From the NCBI GenBank assembly GCA_039931555.1, contig JBDTRP010000154.1, forward strand, positions 81,787 to 145,786: a stretch of DNA of 64,000 nucleotides. Direction: 5' to 3'. The DNA is from JAENVT01 sp039931555. Lineage in GTDB: Bacteria > Actinomycetota > Acidimicrobiia > Acidimicrobiales > Ilumatobacteraceae. Positions 53,503 through 61,407 of the stretch are shown here, one piece after another. The notes under the pieces are model-generated. The model saw only the letters and a list, made by a program, of their open reading frames with translations, searched no databases and was not told the DNA's origin. Numbering within the stretch: the stretch's first letter is position 1; each line of letters begins with the position of its first letter. The position numbers and the translations under genes are program-made.

Positions 53503-54051
53503 TCAGGTGGGGTCCACCGATCGCACGGTCCCATCAGGGCCGACGACCACCACCAACTGGCCGCCCTGCGACGACGTGACGGCAACGCTGTAGCGGGCGA
53601 TGCCTCCCGGACCGCCCTCCACGAAGAACAGATCGGCTCGCGATTGCGGTAGTTCCGCCTGCAGCTTGCTCAACACCTTGTCGGGATCGAAGTCGAGGGC
53701 CGACGCCGCAAACGTGTTGCCGTGGGCATCACTACCCGAGCTCGACGACAGCTCTCCGTCGAGATACACCCATGGGCGGGCCACCGTACCGCCGTTCAGC
53801 GCCACGATCAGGTTCACCAGCTGCGACGTGGCGTTGATCTCGAAGTACTGCTGCGGCGAACCGAGCTGTACCTCCAACGCGGCGACGGCGCCGCGGATCA
53901 GATCGACGCGGGGCGGCGTCGCGGATGTGGCAGCGGTGGTGCTTGTTGGTGATGCGGAAGTCGGTGACGCGGTCGACGACCCGCTGCAGGCGCTCGTCGC
54001 AGTCGCCACGATCACTGCGGCGGCGACACGCCGAAGGGTGGACCTCATCAC
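53503..54051 (-). CDS. Small secreted lipoprotein of unknown function
   Basis: A 182-residue protein with a signal peptide ending TSAC (Cys22), then a Ser/Thr/Ala-rich linker and a compact alpha/beta domain from about 48 to the end (LVNLIVALNGGTVARPWVYLDGE, ending VVVVGPDGTVRSVDPT). It is not a family I recognise. GTG 54051 is followed directly by ATG 54048, and either can start translation. It lies between the RNase J and ftsK genes with 18 and 46 base gaps. Confidence 0.8.
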   Translation of the reverse strand: MMRSTLRRVAAAVIVATATSACSGSSTASPTSASPTSTTAATSATPPRVDLIRGAVAALEVQLGSPQQYFEINATSQLVNLIVALNGGTVARPWVYLDGELSSSSGSDAHGNTFAASALDFDPDKVLSKLQAELPQSRADLFFVEGGPGGIARYSVAVTSSQGGQLVVVVGPDGTVRSVDPT

Positions 54052-54069
54052 GGCCCGGCCAAGCGAGCG

Positions 54070-55731
54070 TCAGGCTTCCATGACGACGGGCACGATCATC
54101 GGCCGTCGCTTTGTGCGCTCATTGACGAACTTGCCGGCCGCCTTGCGCACGTCGCGCTCCAGCGCGTCGACATCGCGGACTCCCGCGGCCAACGTCTTTT
54201 CGACCGCAGCGGCGACGGCATCGCAGGCCTCGTCGAGCAGGTCTTCCGCTTCCGGCGCGTACACCCACCCACGGGTGATGATCTCTGGGCCGACCAAGAC
54301 CTTGCCGGTCTCGATGTCGACGGTGACCACGACGACCACCACACCTTCTTCCGCCAAGACCTTGCGATCGCGCAGCACACCTTGACCGACATCGCCGACG
54401 ATGCCGTCGACGTACAGATAGCCGGCCGGCACGCGCCCCGTGGCCTGCAGGCCATCGTCGCTCAACGTCAGCACATCGCCGTCTTCACAGACGAGCACAT
54501 GGTCGCGCGGCACACCCATCAGGTAGCCCAGCTTGGCGTTGGCGACCATGTGGCGGTACTCGCCGTGAATGGGCACGAGGTACTCCGGCCTGGTCAGCGA
54601 CAGATACGTTTTCAACTCGTCGGCCTGGGCGTGGCCGGTGGCATGCACGTCGGCGACGCCGGAGTGGATGACCTGCGCGCCGGCGCGCAGCAGACCGTCG
54701 ATCACACGGTTGACGTTGCTCTCGTTGCCCGGGATGGCGTGGCTCGACAGGATCACCGTGTCGGTCTCGCCGATCTTGACCCACTTGTTCTCGCCGCGGC
54801 CCAACAGGGCCAGCGCCGACATCGGCTCGCCCTGCGAACCTGTGGAGATCACGCACACCTTGCCGGGCGGGTAGTCGCCGATGTCGTCGATGTCGACCAA
54901 CGACTTGTCGGGGATCTTCACCACGCCGAGATCTCGGCCCAAGCGAACGTTCTTCTTCATGCTCAGCCCCAACGTCGCGACGACGCGACCTTCGGCGATG
55001 GCGGCGTCGGCGATCTGCTGAATGCGGTGCAGGTGGCTGGCGAAGCTGGCAGTGATGATGCGTTGACCGCGCTGCTCGGCAAACAGTGCTCGTAGGACCG
55101 ACCCGACGCTGGTTTCGGAAGGCGAGTGGCCTGCTTCTTCGGCGTTGGTCGAGTCGGCCAGCAACAATCGGATCCCCTCGTTGGAGGCGATGGCACCGAT
55201 GCGGGCCAGGTCGGTCCGTCGACCATCCACCGGTGTGAGGTCGATCTTGAAATCGCCGGAGTGCAAGATCACGCCCTGCGGGGTGTGGATGGCGATGCTG
55301 TGCGCATGCGGTACCGAGTGGGTGACCGGGATGAACTCGACATCGAACGGCCCGATCATGCGACGTTCGCCGTCTTTGACGACGATCAGGTCGGTCTTGC
55401 CGAGGAGTCCCGCTTCCTCGATGCGGTTGCGGGCCAGACCGAGGGTCAACGCGGATCCGAAGATCGGGAAGCTGAGCTCGCGTAACAAGTAGTGCAGCGC
55501 GCCCACATGGTCTTCATGGCCGTGGGTGGCGACGACGCCCTCGATACGGTCGGCGTTCTCGCGCAGCCAGGTGAAGTCGGGCAGCACCAGGTCGATGCCG
55601 TGCATGTCGGGGTCGGGGAACATCAATCCGACGTCGATCAGGAGCACTCGGCCCTGCTGCTCGATGGCCATGCAGTTGCGGCCGATCTCGCCGAGACCGC
55701 CGAGAAAGATCACGCGAACGGGGTCAGCCAT
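54070..55731 (-). CDS. rnj: Ribonuclease J
   Basis: A 553-residue metallo-beta-lactamase/beta-CASP ribonuclease. The metal motif is THGHEDHVGAL (HxHxDH), with HSGDFKID and the beta-CASP motifs ISTGSQGEPMSAL and SSHAIPGNE; PIHGEYRHM carries the last ligand. The C-terminal dimerisation domain is present. It acts as 5'-3' exonuclease and endonuclease in mRNA and rRNA processing. The dapA-rnj-ftsK order matches other actinobacteria. Confidence 0.95.
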   Translation of the reverse strand: MADPVRVIFLGGLGEIGRNCMAIEQQGRVLLIDVGLMFPDPDMHGIDLVLPDFTWLRENADRIEGVVATHGHEDHVGALHYLLRELSFPIFGSALTLGLARNRIEEAGLLGKTDLIVVKDGERRMIGPFDVEFIPVTHSVPHAHSIAIHTPQGVILHSGDFKIDLTPVDGRRTDLARIGAIASNEGIRLLLADSTNAEEAGHSPSETSVGSVLRALFAEQRGQRIITASFASHLHRIQQIADAAIAEGRVVATLGLSMKKNVRLGRDLGVVKIPDKSLVDIDDIGDYPPGKVCVISTGSQGEPMSALALLGRGENKWVKIGETDTVILSSHAIPGNESNVNRVIDGLLRAGAQVIHSGVADVHATGHAQADELKTYLSLTRPEYLVPIHGEYRHMVANAKLGYLMGVPRDHVLVCEDGDVLTLSDDGLQATGRVPAGYLYVDGIVGDVGQGVLRDRKVLAEEGVVVVVVTVDIETGKVLVGPEIITRGWVYAPEAEDLLDEACDAVAAAVEKTLAAGVRDVDALERDVRKAAGKFVNERTKRRPMIVPVVMEA

Positions 55732-55761
55732 CAGTGTGCACAGCAGTCGTCACGGGCCGGA

Positions 55762-56673
55762 TCACAGGGGACGGTCGGGAAAGGCATCTCTCCATCGTTG
55801 CAGGTTGACCCACACCTCAGGCGTACGCGTTTCGACGAAGTCCGGAGCATCGCCCATCGGCAGACGGGCCTGGCCGACCGGAATGCCCAGGTGACGCATC
55901 ATTGCCTTGGTCGGAATGGGGTTCGGCGCATCGTCACCGGTTTCGAAGGCGAAGCTCTCCAACATCCGGCTGTTCACCAGCCTGGCGCCCTCGGTGTCAC
56001 CCTTCTCCCACAGGTCGAACATCTCCTGATGGTCCTCGCCGGTCCAGTGCGTCGCCACCCCGATCGTGCCGACGATCCCGCTGGCCAGCAGTGGCAGGGT
56101 CATGACGTCGTCACCGCTGTAGACCTCGCAACCGGCGGGGAGCGAACTGATCACCGCTGCCGTCTCGCCGGGATTTGCCGCAGCGTCCTTCAGGGCGACG
56201 ATGTTGGCCTCCTCGCGGAACAAACGCAGCAGCGTTGCGGTGTTGATCTTGCGGCCGGTCCGCACAGGGATGTCGTAGACCACTACAGGAAGGTCGCTGG
56301 CGCCGGCGATTGCCCGCATGTGGTTCTCGATGCCGGCCTGCGACGGGCGGTTGTAGTACGGGCAAACGGCCAGCACGCCGGCAGCGCCGAGCGCCTTGGC
56401 CTGCTTCGTGAGGTGCACCGATTGACGAGTGTCGTACGTGCCGGTACCGGCCACGACCGGGATGGTCACGGCTTCGATCACCGCGGCGAACAGCGACAGC
56501 CGCTCGTCGTCGTTCAGCGTGGGCGCCTCACCCGTGGTTCCGGCGATGACCAGACCATCGTTGCCATGGTCTTGCAGGTACCGAGCGAGCACCTGCGCAG
56601 TGTCGAGGTCGATTTCTCCGTCGCTGTCGAATGGGGTCACCATCGCGCTGAGCACGCGTCCGAATCGAGCCAT
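55762..56673 (-). CDS. dapA: 4-hydroxy-tetrahydrodipicolinate synthase
   Basis: A 303-residue TIM-barrel enzyme condensing pyruvate and aspartate semialdehyde in lysine/diaminopimelate synthesis. The carboxylate site is GTTGEAPTL, the catalytic Tyr is in VCPYYNRPSQAG and the Schiff-base Lys is in IVALKDAAANP. ATG 56673 begins MARFGRVLSAMVTPF. It is 30 bases upstream of the RNase J gene, same direction. Confidence 0.95.
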   Translation of the reverse strand: MARFGRVLSAMVTPFDSDGEIDLDTAQVLARYLQDHGNDGLVIAGTTGEAPTLNDDERLSLFAAVIEAVTIPVVAGTGTYDTRQSVHLTKQAKALGAAGVLAVCPYYNRPSQAGIENHMRAIAGASDLPVVVYDIPVRTGRKINTATLLRLFREEANIVALKDAAANPGETAAVISSLPAGCEVYSGDDVMTLPLLASGIVGTIGVATHWTGEDHQEMFDLWEKGDTEGARLVNSRMLESFAFETGDDAPNPIPTKAMMRHLGIPVGQARLPMGDAPDFVETRTPEVWVNLQRWRDAFPDRPL

Positions 56674-56718
56674 GGTTGCAATCGTAGATGACGTGAGCGA
56701 TCCGGATACGGTCGATTC

Positions 56719-57106
56719 ATGAAGCTCTGGGCACTGCAATGCAGCGACCTGCGCACCGATGTCAGCGGTCTGCTCGGCGGCGAACCCCGAGGGGTGATGG
56801 GTGACGTTCCGGTGATGTGCTTCGCCGTCGACACCGACGACGGGGTGCTGGTGTTCGACACCGGCGTGCACGAGGCGTGCTGCGGTCCCAACCCTGCCGA
56901 CCACTTCGGCACGATTCGGACAGCGTTCGACATCCCTACACCCTGCAAGCGATCATCGAACACGCGCCCACCGGTCGCCCGACCGACGCCGACCAGGCCC
57001 TGGCCAGCCTCCAACTGTCACCTCACTCGGCGCCGAGATCCTGACCGCCGACGACGTCGATCAATGGCACGACGTCAGCGATGCCCAACTGATCCACCCC
57101 GCCTGA
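56719..57106 (+). pseudogene. Decayed metallo-beta-lactamase-fold hydrolase (lactonase-like)
   Basis: The first 65 codons read as an intact N-terminus of the AttM/AhlD-type lactonase family (MKLWALQCSDLRTDVSG, then DDGVLVFDTGVHEACC). After about codon 73 the frame breaks: continuation appears as HPYTLQAIIEHAPTGRPTDA in a second frame and TADDVDQWHDVSDAQLIHPA with a stop at 57106 in a third. The metal-binding HxHxDH segment and most of the fold are absent. This points to a large internal deletion plus frameshifts, so the gene is dead. Confidence 0.65.
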
Positions 57107-57142
57107 CAGCCGAGTCCCTGACCCCGGCCGCATGTCCGCTCC

Positions 57143-57193
57143 GGAAGTGCGCACATTCGACGCGCACAGGCTCCTCTGAAAGTGCGCACTTCC
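57143..57193. terminator. Inverted repeat between convergent transcription units
   Basis: GGAAGTGCGCAC (57143-57154) and GTGCGCACTTCC (57182-57193) pair perfectly over 12 bases around a 27-base loop. It separates the pseudogene and the minus-strand methyltransferase gene and could terminate from both sides. The right half, AAGTGCGCACTT, is itself a perfect 12-base palindrome. Confidence 0.5.
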
Positions 57194-57209
57194 CGCATGT
57201 TGGCGACTG

Positions 57210-57998
57210 CTACTGGGGCAGGCGGGCCCACATCAGGATTCGGCGGAAGGCGAAGAAGTGGGGTTCGTGGTCGCCGAGCTCGCGCAGCAACTCGGTCTCG
57301 TATGCGGCGACGAAGGCGTCGAAGGCGGTGGGGTCGAGCACCTTCTCGAAACGGGTCAGCATCGTGCCGCGGACCCACTCGACGACGTGCCGAGAACTGG
57401 GAAGCACGTGTGGGTAGACCTGCAGCCGGACGTGTTGGTGTTCGAAACCGAGGTCGTACAGGATCTGGGCGTACTCCTCCGGCCGCAACACGTAGGCCTG
57501 CACCGGGTCGATGGGCGGGCCAACCGGGCCGAACATCGACAGGAACGGCTCCCTCTCGGCGACTCGTCGGGCGACCGCATGTGACGGCATGTCGGCGTTG
57601 GCCGGAACCTGGATCGCAATCTGTCCGCCGTCGCCCAACGCATGGGTCCACCGTGTCAGCACCTCAGCGTGATCTGGGACCCATTGCAGGCTGGCCGCTG
57701 CCAGCACGAGATCGCGATCGCCGGTCGATGTCCACGCGCCGATGTCCCCGAACTCGAATCGCACCGTGCTCGAAAGGTGTTCGTCGGTCTTGTCGAGCAT
57801 CGCCTGCGAGTTGTCGATCCCGACCATCTCATCGACGCCGAGTTGCGCGGCGGCCAGCGCTGTCAGCTCCCCGGGCCCGCATCCCAGATCGACGGCCCTC
57901 GTGATCGCACCGGGCTCGATCAACGCCAGGAGATCGTGGAACGGCTGGGCCCGTTCGGCGGCGAATCGGCGATACTGCTCCGGGTTCCAATCAGGCAT
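57210..57998 (-). CDS. tam: Trans-aconitate 2-methyltransferase-like SAM methyltransferase
   Basis: A 262-residue enzyme. ATG 57998 begins MPDWNPEQYRRFAAERAQPFHDLL, the characteristic Tam N-terminus. The SAM motif is AVDLGCGPGELTALAA, then MVGIDNSQAML and LVLAAASLQWVPDH. Tam methylates trans-aconitate formed from citric-acid-cycle intermediates. The gene stands alone and seems to be transcribed from a leaderless promoter at 58006-58036. Confidence 0.92.
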   Translation of the reverse strand: MPDWNPEQYRRFAAERAQPFHDLLALIEPGAITRAVDLGCGPGELTALAAAQLGVDEMVGIDNSQAMLDKTDEHLSSTVRFEFGDIGAWTSTGDRDLVLAAASLQWVPDHAEVLTRWTHALGDGGQIAIQVPANADMPSHAVARRVAEREPFLSMFGPVGPPIDPVQAYVLRPEEYAQILYDLGFEHQHVRLQVYPHVLPSSRHVVEWVRGTMLTRFEKVLDPTAFDAFVAAYETELLRELGDHEPHFFAFRRILMWARLPQ

Positions 57999-58005
57999 GA
58001 CTTGT

Positions 58006-58036
58006 ATTGTACTTGTATCTAATGAGCTCATGTCAA
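58006..58036 (-). promoter_or_regulatory. Leaderless promoter of the Tam-like gene
   Basis: On the minus strand a consensus -35 TTGACA (58036-58031) and a -10 TACAAT (58011-58006) are separated by 19 bases. The -10 ends seven bases before the ATG at 57998, so the transcript likely starts at the start codon. The spacing is slightly long. Confidence 0.6.
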
Positions 58037-58098
58037 GCTGTCAACCGGCGAGACTTCCGAGGCACCTCCGAGGCACGGACCCATCGTGCAATGGAATA

Positions 58099-58117
58099 TG
58101 GTCTGACAACCAGACCA
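58099..58117 (+). promoter_or_regulatory. FadR/GntR-type operator
   Basis: TGGTCTG and CAGACCA form perfect 7-base arms around ACAAC, resembling the TGGTnnnACCA-type sites of FadR-subfamily regulators. It overlaps a possible -10 box TATGGT (58097-58102) upstream of the regulator gene, consistent with autorepression. Confidence 0.65.
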
Positions 58118-58132
58118 GATCGAGGAGGCGAC

Positions 58133-58204
58133 ATGCCGAGCACCGATAAGGACCACGCTGTGCCGGCGCCGAGCCGCGCTCCTGCGACGAACGGCCCACC
58201 GTGA
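58133..58204 (+). CDS. 23-codon leader ORF coupled to the FadR-type regulator
   Basis: ATG 58133 has GAGGAGG four bases upstream, the best ribosome site in the area. The ORF encodes 23 residues rich in Pro and Ala and ends at 58204, overlapping the regulator's GTG by four bases (GTGA). The regulator itself has no ribosome site, so its translation probably depends on re-initiation after this leader. The peptide may have no function of its own. Confidence 0.6.
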   Translation: MPSTDKDHAVPAPSRAPATNGPP

Positions 58205-58917
58205 ACACACCATTCGCGCCGGTCAAGCGACGAACCATCTCGTCGGAGATACGCGACCAACTGCTCGAGGCGATCCGCACGGGCGAGCTGCAGCCCGGCA
58301 GCGCCGTACCCGCCGAACGACAGCTCTGCGAGCAGTTCGGCGTCGCCCGTACCTCGGTGCGCGAGGCCATCCAGGGCCTGACCGCATCGGGGTACCTCGA
58401 GCGCCGTGGCAATCGACCCGTGGTCGCCGAACGCCTGCCCGAGATTCGCCTGAGCGGCGACTCGGCGACCCTCGACGAGCGCAAGACCCTGATTCGGCAG
58501 CTGTTCGAGGTCCGCCGCACCATCGAGCCGGCGATGTCGGAGTTCGCGGCGCGTCGAGCGAGCGCCGCGGAGCGTGCCGACATCAACGAGCTCGCGTCGC
58601 GATGGACACAACAACTCGACGAGTTCCGAACCATCGACCGCGCATTCCACACGGCGATCTCGCGGGCGTCGGGCAATCCCATGCTGCAGGAGGTGTACGG
58701 CAAGACGCTCGCCGCGTTGTTCGACTCGGGCGAGCTGGCATCGTTGCTCTACGCCGAGATCAACCGCCGCGAGGTGGGCGACATCATCGCCTCGTCGACC
58801 GCGGCACATCAGGCCATTGCCGAGGCATTGGTGGCCGGGCGCCGCAAGCAGACCGTGGTCGCGGTGCAGGCACACCTCGACGACGTCGAACGCCGCATGA
58901 TCGATCGGCTGTTGTGA
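58201..58917 (+). CDS. GntR-family regulator, FadR subfamily
   Basis: A 238-residue regulator starting at GTG 58201. The N-terminal winged helix spans 10-75 (SSEIRDQLLEAIRTGELQPG, then VPAERQLCEQFGVARTSVREAI). The C-terminal FCD all-helical effector domain shows metal-type ligands in EFRTIDRAFHTAI (Asp, His), and further His residues in TAAHQAIAEAL and VAVQAHLDDVE. Such regulators respond to organic acids. It heads the operon with the cupin, hydantoinase subunits and a Rieske oxygenase, and a matching operator is present upstream, so it is the likely pathway repressor. Confidence 0.92.
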   Translation: MNTPFAPVKRRTISSEIRDQLLEAIRTGELQPGSAVPAERQLCEQFGVARTSVREAIQGLTASGYLERRGNRPVVAERLPEIRLSGDSATLDERKTLIRQLFEVRRTIEPAMSEFAARRASAAERADINELASRWTQQLDEFRTIDRAFHTAISRASGNPMLQEVYGKTLAALFDSGELASLLYAEINRREVGDIIASSTAAHQAIAEALVAGRRKQTVVAVQAHLDDVERRMIDRLL

Positions 58918-58940
58918 TGACGACTGCGAAAGGACGGCCG

Positions 58941-59321
58941 ATGGACCTGAGCAACCAGTACTGCTACTTCTACGAGGACGACAAGTTCAACGACACCGAC
59001 AGAGCCGGCTTCCGGCGGAGGGTGATCAATGGCGAGCTGATGCAGCTGTGCTTCTGGCGCATCGCCGGCGGTGCCGGAGGGTCCGTCCTGCATCACCACC
59101 TCGACCAGGAGCAATTCGGCATCATCGTGCGCGGCCAACTCGACTTCCGAATCGGCGAGGCAAGCGATCAGGCGCGAGTCGTACTCGGGCCCGGCGAGAT
59201 CTACTTGGCACCGCGTTCGGTCTGGCACGGCGACAGTGTCTTCATCGGAGACGACGCGCTCGACGAGGTCTGGATCCTCGACGTCTTCGCTCCCCCGCGA
59301 GAGGAACTGCGCAATGGCTGA
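58941..59321 (+). CDS. Cupin-domain protein of the hydantoinase operon
   Basis: A 126-residue cupin starting at ATG 58941, with AAAGGA upstream (ATG 58917, which overlaps the regulator stop, would lengthen it by eight residues). The metal motif is VLHHHLDQEQFGIIVRG (His-x-His, then Glu), and a second His is in LAPRSVWHGDS. A metal-bound enzyme or sensor is likely. Its stop overlaps the hydantoinase A start region (59314). A role as an accessory isomerase or ligand-binding protein of the pathway is inferred from operon position. Confidence 0.88.
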   Translation: MDLSNQYCYFYEDDKFNDTDRAGFRRRVINGELMQLCFWRIAGGAGGSVLHHHLDQEQFGIIVRGQLDFRIGEASDQARVVLGPGEIYLAPRSVWHGDSVFIGDDALDEVWILDVFAPPREELRNG

Positions 59322-61407
59322 CGGCTCGACGGCACCCGACTGGCGCTTGGCCGTCGACATCGGCGGCACGTTCACCGACGTCGTACTGATCGACGCGGCC
59401 AGCGGACGCGTCATCGTCGACAAGACATTGACGACGCCGTCCGCGCCGCTCGACGGGGTGCGAGCCGGGGTTCGTCAACTGTTGGTCAAGGCCGGCGTGC
59501 AGCCGGCCGAGATCACGGCCCCGATCGTGCACGCCACCACCTTGATCACCAATGCGCTCATCGAGGGCAAGATCGGTCGTGCCGGGGTCGTCACAACGCT
59601 CGGCTTCGGCGACACCATGCTGATTCGCGACGAGCATCGCTACGACATGTACGACCTGCAGATCGAGTTCCCGAGCCCGCCGGTGCCTCGCGAGCGAGTG
59701 GTCGAGATCGCCGAGCGGGTCAACCCGGCCGGCGACGTCATCGAAACGCCGACCGCCGCAGACCTCGACGCCATCGCGACAGCGTTGCGGCAGGCCGACG
59801 TCGAAGCCGTCGGCGTCTGTCTGATCAACGCCTACGCCAATCCCGCCAACGAACGACTGATCGCCGAGCACCTGCGTCGGGAACTCGGCGTGCCGGTGTG
59901 CATCTCCGCCGAGATCTCGCCGCAGATCCGCGAGTACCCGCGCATGATCACGACCGCGTGCAACGCGGCCACCATGCCCGTCATCGGCCCGTACCTCGAC
60001 GAGCTGCAGAAATGGCTCGTTGCGGAAGGCTTCGGCGGATCGGTGTTGATGATGTTGTCGAATGGCGGCGTGGTCTCCGCCGACGACGCCGCACGGGCTC
60101 CCATCCGCCTGGTCGAAAGCGGCCCGGCCGCCGGAGCGTTGGCCGGCAGTTGGTTCGCCCGGCGGCTCGGCGAGGAGCGGCTGCTCTGCTTCGACATGGG
60201 TGGCACGACCGCCAAGTCGTGCCTGATCGTGGGAGGCGAACCGGAGATCACCAACACGTTCGAGGTGGCCCGGATCTACCGGTTCAAGAAGGGCTCGGGC
60301 TTCCCCGTGTCGGTCCCGTCGGTCGACCTGGTCGAGATCGGCGCGGGCGGCGGCAGCTTGGCGCGCATCGACGAGCTCGGTCTGTTGAAGGTTGGTCCCG
60401 AGTCGTCGGGCGCGGACCCGGGACCGGCGTGCTACGGCCGCGGTGGCACCAAGCCGGCGGTCACCGACGCCGATCTCGCCTTGGGCATGCTCGACGCCGG
60501 CTACTTCCTCGGCGGCGACATGAAGCTCGACCTGCCGGCCAACGCCGCAGCGCTGCAGAACATCGCCGACGGCCTCGGGCTGCCCGCCAGTGACACTGCG
60601 GCCGGGATTCACGAGTTGGTCAACCAGAACATGGCGGCCGCAGCCCGCATGCACGCGGTCGAGCAGGGCGAAGACCTCCGAGGTGTCACGATCCTGGCCT
60701 TCGGTGGCGCCGGTCCGATCCACGCCTGCGGCGTTGCCGAGTTGCTCGATTCGCCGCGCGTCATCTTCCCCGTCAACGCCAGCGTGCTCAGCGCGTTCGG
60801 CACGCTGGTGTCGCCGGTGCGGATCGATCTCGCCCGCTCGATGGTTCGCTCGCTGTCGGAGATCTCCCACGACGAACGCGACCACCTGCTCGACGACCTG
60901 CGCGAAGAAGGCCGACGCGTGCTGGCTGCCGCGGGCGTGCCCGGCGACCGCATCCGCTTCCGATATGGCCTCGACGCCCGGTACCTCGGCCAAGGCAACG
61001 AGTTGACGATCTGGGTCGGCGACGGCCTGCAGTGGCCCGTCACCGATGGCGAGGTCGTCGACCGCTTCGAGAGCGACTACCGGCGGATCTACGGCCTGAC
61101 GATCCCCGACGTCGCCGTCGAAGCGGTGACGTGGAGGCTGTCGGCCTACGCCAACGCCGACACGGTCGAGCCGGTCGCAACACTCGGCCTCGATCACGGC
61201 AAGCCGCACACGTTCCGAGCGGTTCGGTTCGACCGCATGGCTGCCGACATCGACACTCCCGTGTTCCGGCGCACCGACCTCGGTCGTGGCCAACGGTTGA
61301 CCGGGCCCGCGATCGTCGAGGAACGCGAGACGACCACGGTCATCCGACCGAGCTGGGTCGTCGAGGTCGCCGACGACGGCTCGCTGATCGCCGAAAGGAG
61401 CAACTGA
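59314..61407 (+). CDS. hyuA: Hydantoinase/oxoprolinase-type subunit A
   Basis: A 697-residue acetate/sugar-kinase-fold subunit. The ATP-phosphate motif is LAVDIGGTFTDVVLIDA at the start, the second is CFDMGGTTAKSCLIV, and GAGGGSLARID with GPGPACYG-like SGADPGPACYGRGG follows. It belongs with N-methylhydantoinase A, 5-oxoprolinase A and acetone carboxylase beta subunits, which phosphorylate a substrate carbonyl using ATP. It overlaps the cupin by eight bases, and the B subunit by one base. Confidence 0.93.
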   Translation: MADGSTAPDWRLAVDIGGTFTDVVLIDAASGRVIVDKTLTTPSAPLDGVRAGVRQLLVKAGVQPAEITAPIVHATTLITNALIEGKIGRAGVVTTLGFGDTMLIRDEHRYDMYDLQIEFPSPPVPRERVVEIAERVNPAGDVIETPTAADLDAIATALRQADVEAVGVCLINAYANPANERLIAEHLRRELGVPVCISAEISPQIREYPRMITTACNAATMPVIGPYLDELQKWLVAEGFGGSVLMMLSNGGVVSADDAARAPIRLVESGPAAGALAGSWFARRLGEERLLCFDMGGTTAKSCLIVGGEPEITNTFEVARIYRFKKGSGFPVSVPSVDLVEIGAGGGSLARIDELGLLKVGPESSGADPGPACYGRGGTKPAVTDADLALGMLDAGYFLGGDMKLDLPANAAALQNIADGLGLPASDTAAGIHELVNQNMAAAARMHAVEQGEDLRGVTILAFGGAGPIHACGVAELLDSPRVIFPVNASVLSAFGTLVSPVRIDLARSMVRSLSEISHDERDHLLDDLREEGRRVLAAAGVPGDRIRFRYGLDARYLGQGNELTIWVGDGLQWPVTDGEVVDRFESDYRRIYGLTIPDVAVEAVTWRLSAYANADTVEPVATLGLDHGKPHTFRAVRFDRMAADIDTPVFRRTDLGRGQRLTGPAIVEERETTTVIRPSWVVEVADDGSLIAERSN

